Assembly (NCBI GenBank): GCA_034687125.1
Contig: JAQGBZ010000036.1
Location: forward strand, 62,001-126,000
DNA length: 64,000 nucleotides
Direction: 5' to 3'
Source of the DNA: Neelides folsomi
Lineage: Eukaryota > Arthropoda > Collembola > Neelipleona > Neelidae
In this document: one piece after another, positions 63,215-64,000 of the stretch
How positions within the stretch are numbered: position 1 is the stretch's first letter
Layout: each line of letters begins with the position of its first letter
The notes under the pieces: model-generated
The model's input: the letters and a program-made list of their open reading frames with translations, nothing else
What the model was told of the DNA's origin: nothing
Databases searched by the model: none
Program-made: the position numbers and the translations under genes

Positions 63215-63931
63215 ATGAGTAGCAGCGGACGACTTCTTGGACCAGCAGTCCGGGCCCTTCTTGCCACTCACAAGTTGTCACCATCCGAGATTCGCCCATC
63301 CGGTCCTCATGGGATTATAATCAAGGGCGATGTTCTCAAAGCCGCCCAAGATAGACCCAAAACCAAGTCATCAAAATCATCAAAGGCCCAACCAACAACT
63401 GCCGATTTCCAACCAACTTTCGATCGAACCATTTCTCCACATCGACTTTCTCTCGCACAGGAATATGTCCTCGCAAAAGTATATTTTTAATATTAATAAA
63501 TTTTTCGATTAATTAATTTAAATTAATTTTATATTTACGAAATTAACTTTATTACAATTTTATGTTATTTATTTAATGGAATTATTTTGTATTTAAAAGA
63601 AAGAACTGGCTCATTCATATGCCGGGACGGAGACGTCGCTTACAACAGCTCAGTCTCTCCTCAATTCACTCGAGTTACAAGGAGAGGAAGCGAATCTTTC
63701 AGCCTTGTTGGCCAAAATTGTAGCTGGAACAGTTTGGAAAATCAATACCTTTGCCACATCCGAAATCCCCGATTCGATTGCTATCTCCGTTGCTTCTCAT
63801 ATGGGGAATGGAATTGCTGTCGTGGAGGGGATGAGAGAAAAAGACATCTTGATCATATCCAAGGAATTGAAAAGAGCCGAAAAGGCCGCTTTAACCGGAT
63901 CACTTCCACCTCCGTCACCGGCAATTCTTAC
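63215..63931 (+). CDS. PDHX: Pyruvate dehydrogenase E3-binding protein-like (PDHX), 5' part, no lipoyl domain
   Basis: E3BP anchors dihydrolipoamide dehydrogenase to the mitochondrial pyruvate dehydrogenase core. Exons 63215-63478 and 63600-63931 join in phase 0; the second ends at a donor (CTTAC|GTAAAA, phase 2), so the gene continues past the right edge. The protein starts MSSSGRLLGPAVRALLATHK and goes straight into the peripheral-subunit-binding domain: GPAVRALLATHKLSPSEIRP then GPHGIIIKGDVL. The second exon looks like a diverged E2-type acyltransferase core (IAISVASHMGNGIAVVEGMR, ISKELKRAEKAALTGSLPP). Normal E3BPs have a targeting peptide and an 80-residue lipoyl domain before the binding domain; neither is visible upstream. 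The N-terminus is itself Arg-rich and might serve as presequence. Identity of the binding domain is firm; PDHX versus another E2-like protein is probable. Confidence 0.75.
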
Positions 63932-64000
63932 GTAAAACCCGACCTCACTTAATTATTTTATATTTTTTAAATTTTATTGTCAGTTTAATATTTATTAATA

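Overview
The window is nuclear DNA from an invertebrate animal. Coding exons are interrupted by GT-AG introns from about 50 bp to over 4 kb, and GC-richer exons stand out from AT-rich introns and spacers. The gene set (Pim kinase, SSUH2, Artemis, NIPBL, an RGD-type integrin alpha, a P5CS, an SCPx fusion) is bilaterian. Pim, SSUH2 and Artemis are missing from Drosophila, so a non-dipteran such as a crustacean is more likely, but this is inference. No rRNA, recognisable tRNA, CRISPR or virus-derived element was seen.

Layout, left to right. 1-2.4 kb: N-terminal exons of P5CS (minus), with a 243-bp hAT-like MITE in its large intron or flank. 2.4-5.1 kb: spacer with a 439-bp TA-flanked MITE that keeps a miniature transposase-derived ORF. 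5.1-6.2 kb: p24 cargo receptor TMED4/9 (minus). 7.3-8.8 kb: a CDP-alcohol phosphatidyltransferase (plus), convergent with a DYRK2-class kinase (8.9-13.2 kb, minus). 13.6-19.1 kb: peroxisomal SCPx thiolase/sterol carrier (minus), head to head with the cohesin loader NIPBL/SCC2 (20.6-28.8 kb, plus). 29.1 kb: a small acidic-tailed ORF. 29.4-33.1 kb: largely gene-less, ending in a GC-rich orphan exon. 33.2-34.3 kb: Pim kinase (minus), just behind SSUH2 (34.5-42.4 kb, minus). 43.3-44.0 kb: a three-exon secreted orphan (minus). 45.1-49.4 kb: a helicase-less ZNFX1-like zinc-finger protein (plus). 49.4-52.6 kb: spacer. 52.6-60.1 kb: integrin alpha (plus). 60.5-62.5 kb: Artemis nuclease (minus), head to head with a PDHX/E3BP-like gene (63.2 kb to beyond the right edge) that seems to lack a lipoyl domain.

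The genes are housekeeping and signalling functions with no operon-like link. Several share short divergent intervals (TMED/CDP-alcohol transferase, SCPx/NIPBL, Artemis/PDHX) that probably act as two-way promoters. Exon models were assembled by hand from splice-site consensus, reading phase and remembered family sequence; every internal junction listed keeps the reading frame. The most unusual items are the two MITEs, the orphan secreted gene, the ZNFX1-like protein without its helicase, the lipoyl-less E3BP, and three unassigned coding-like exons (17.6, 32.98 and 20.2 kb).
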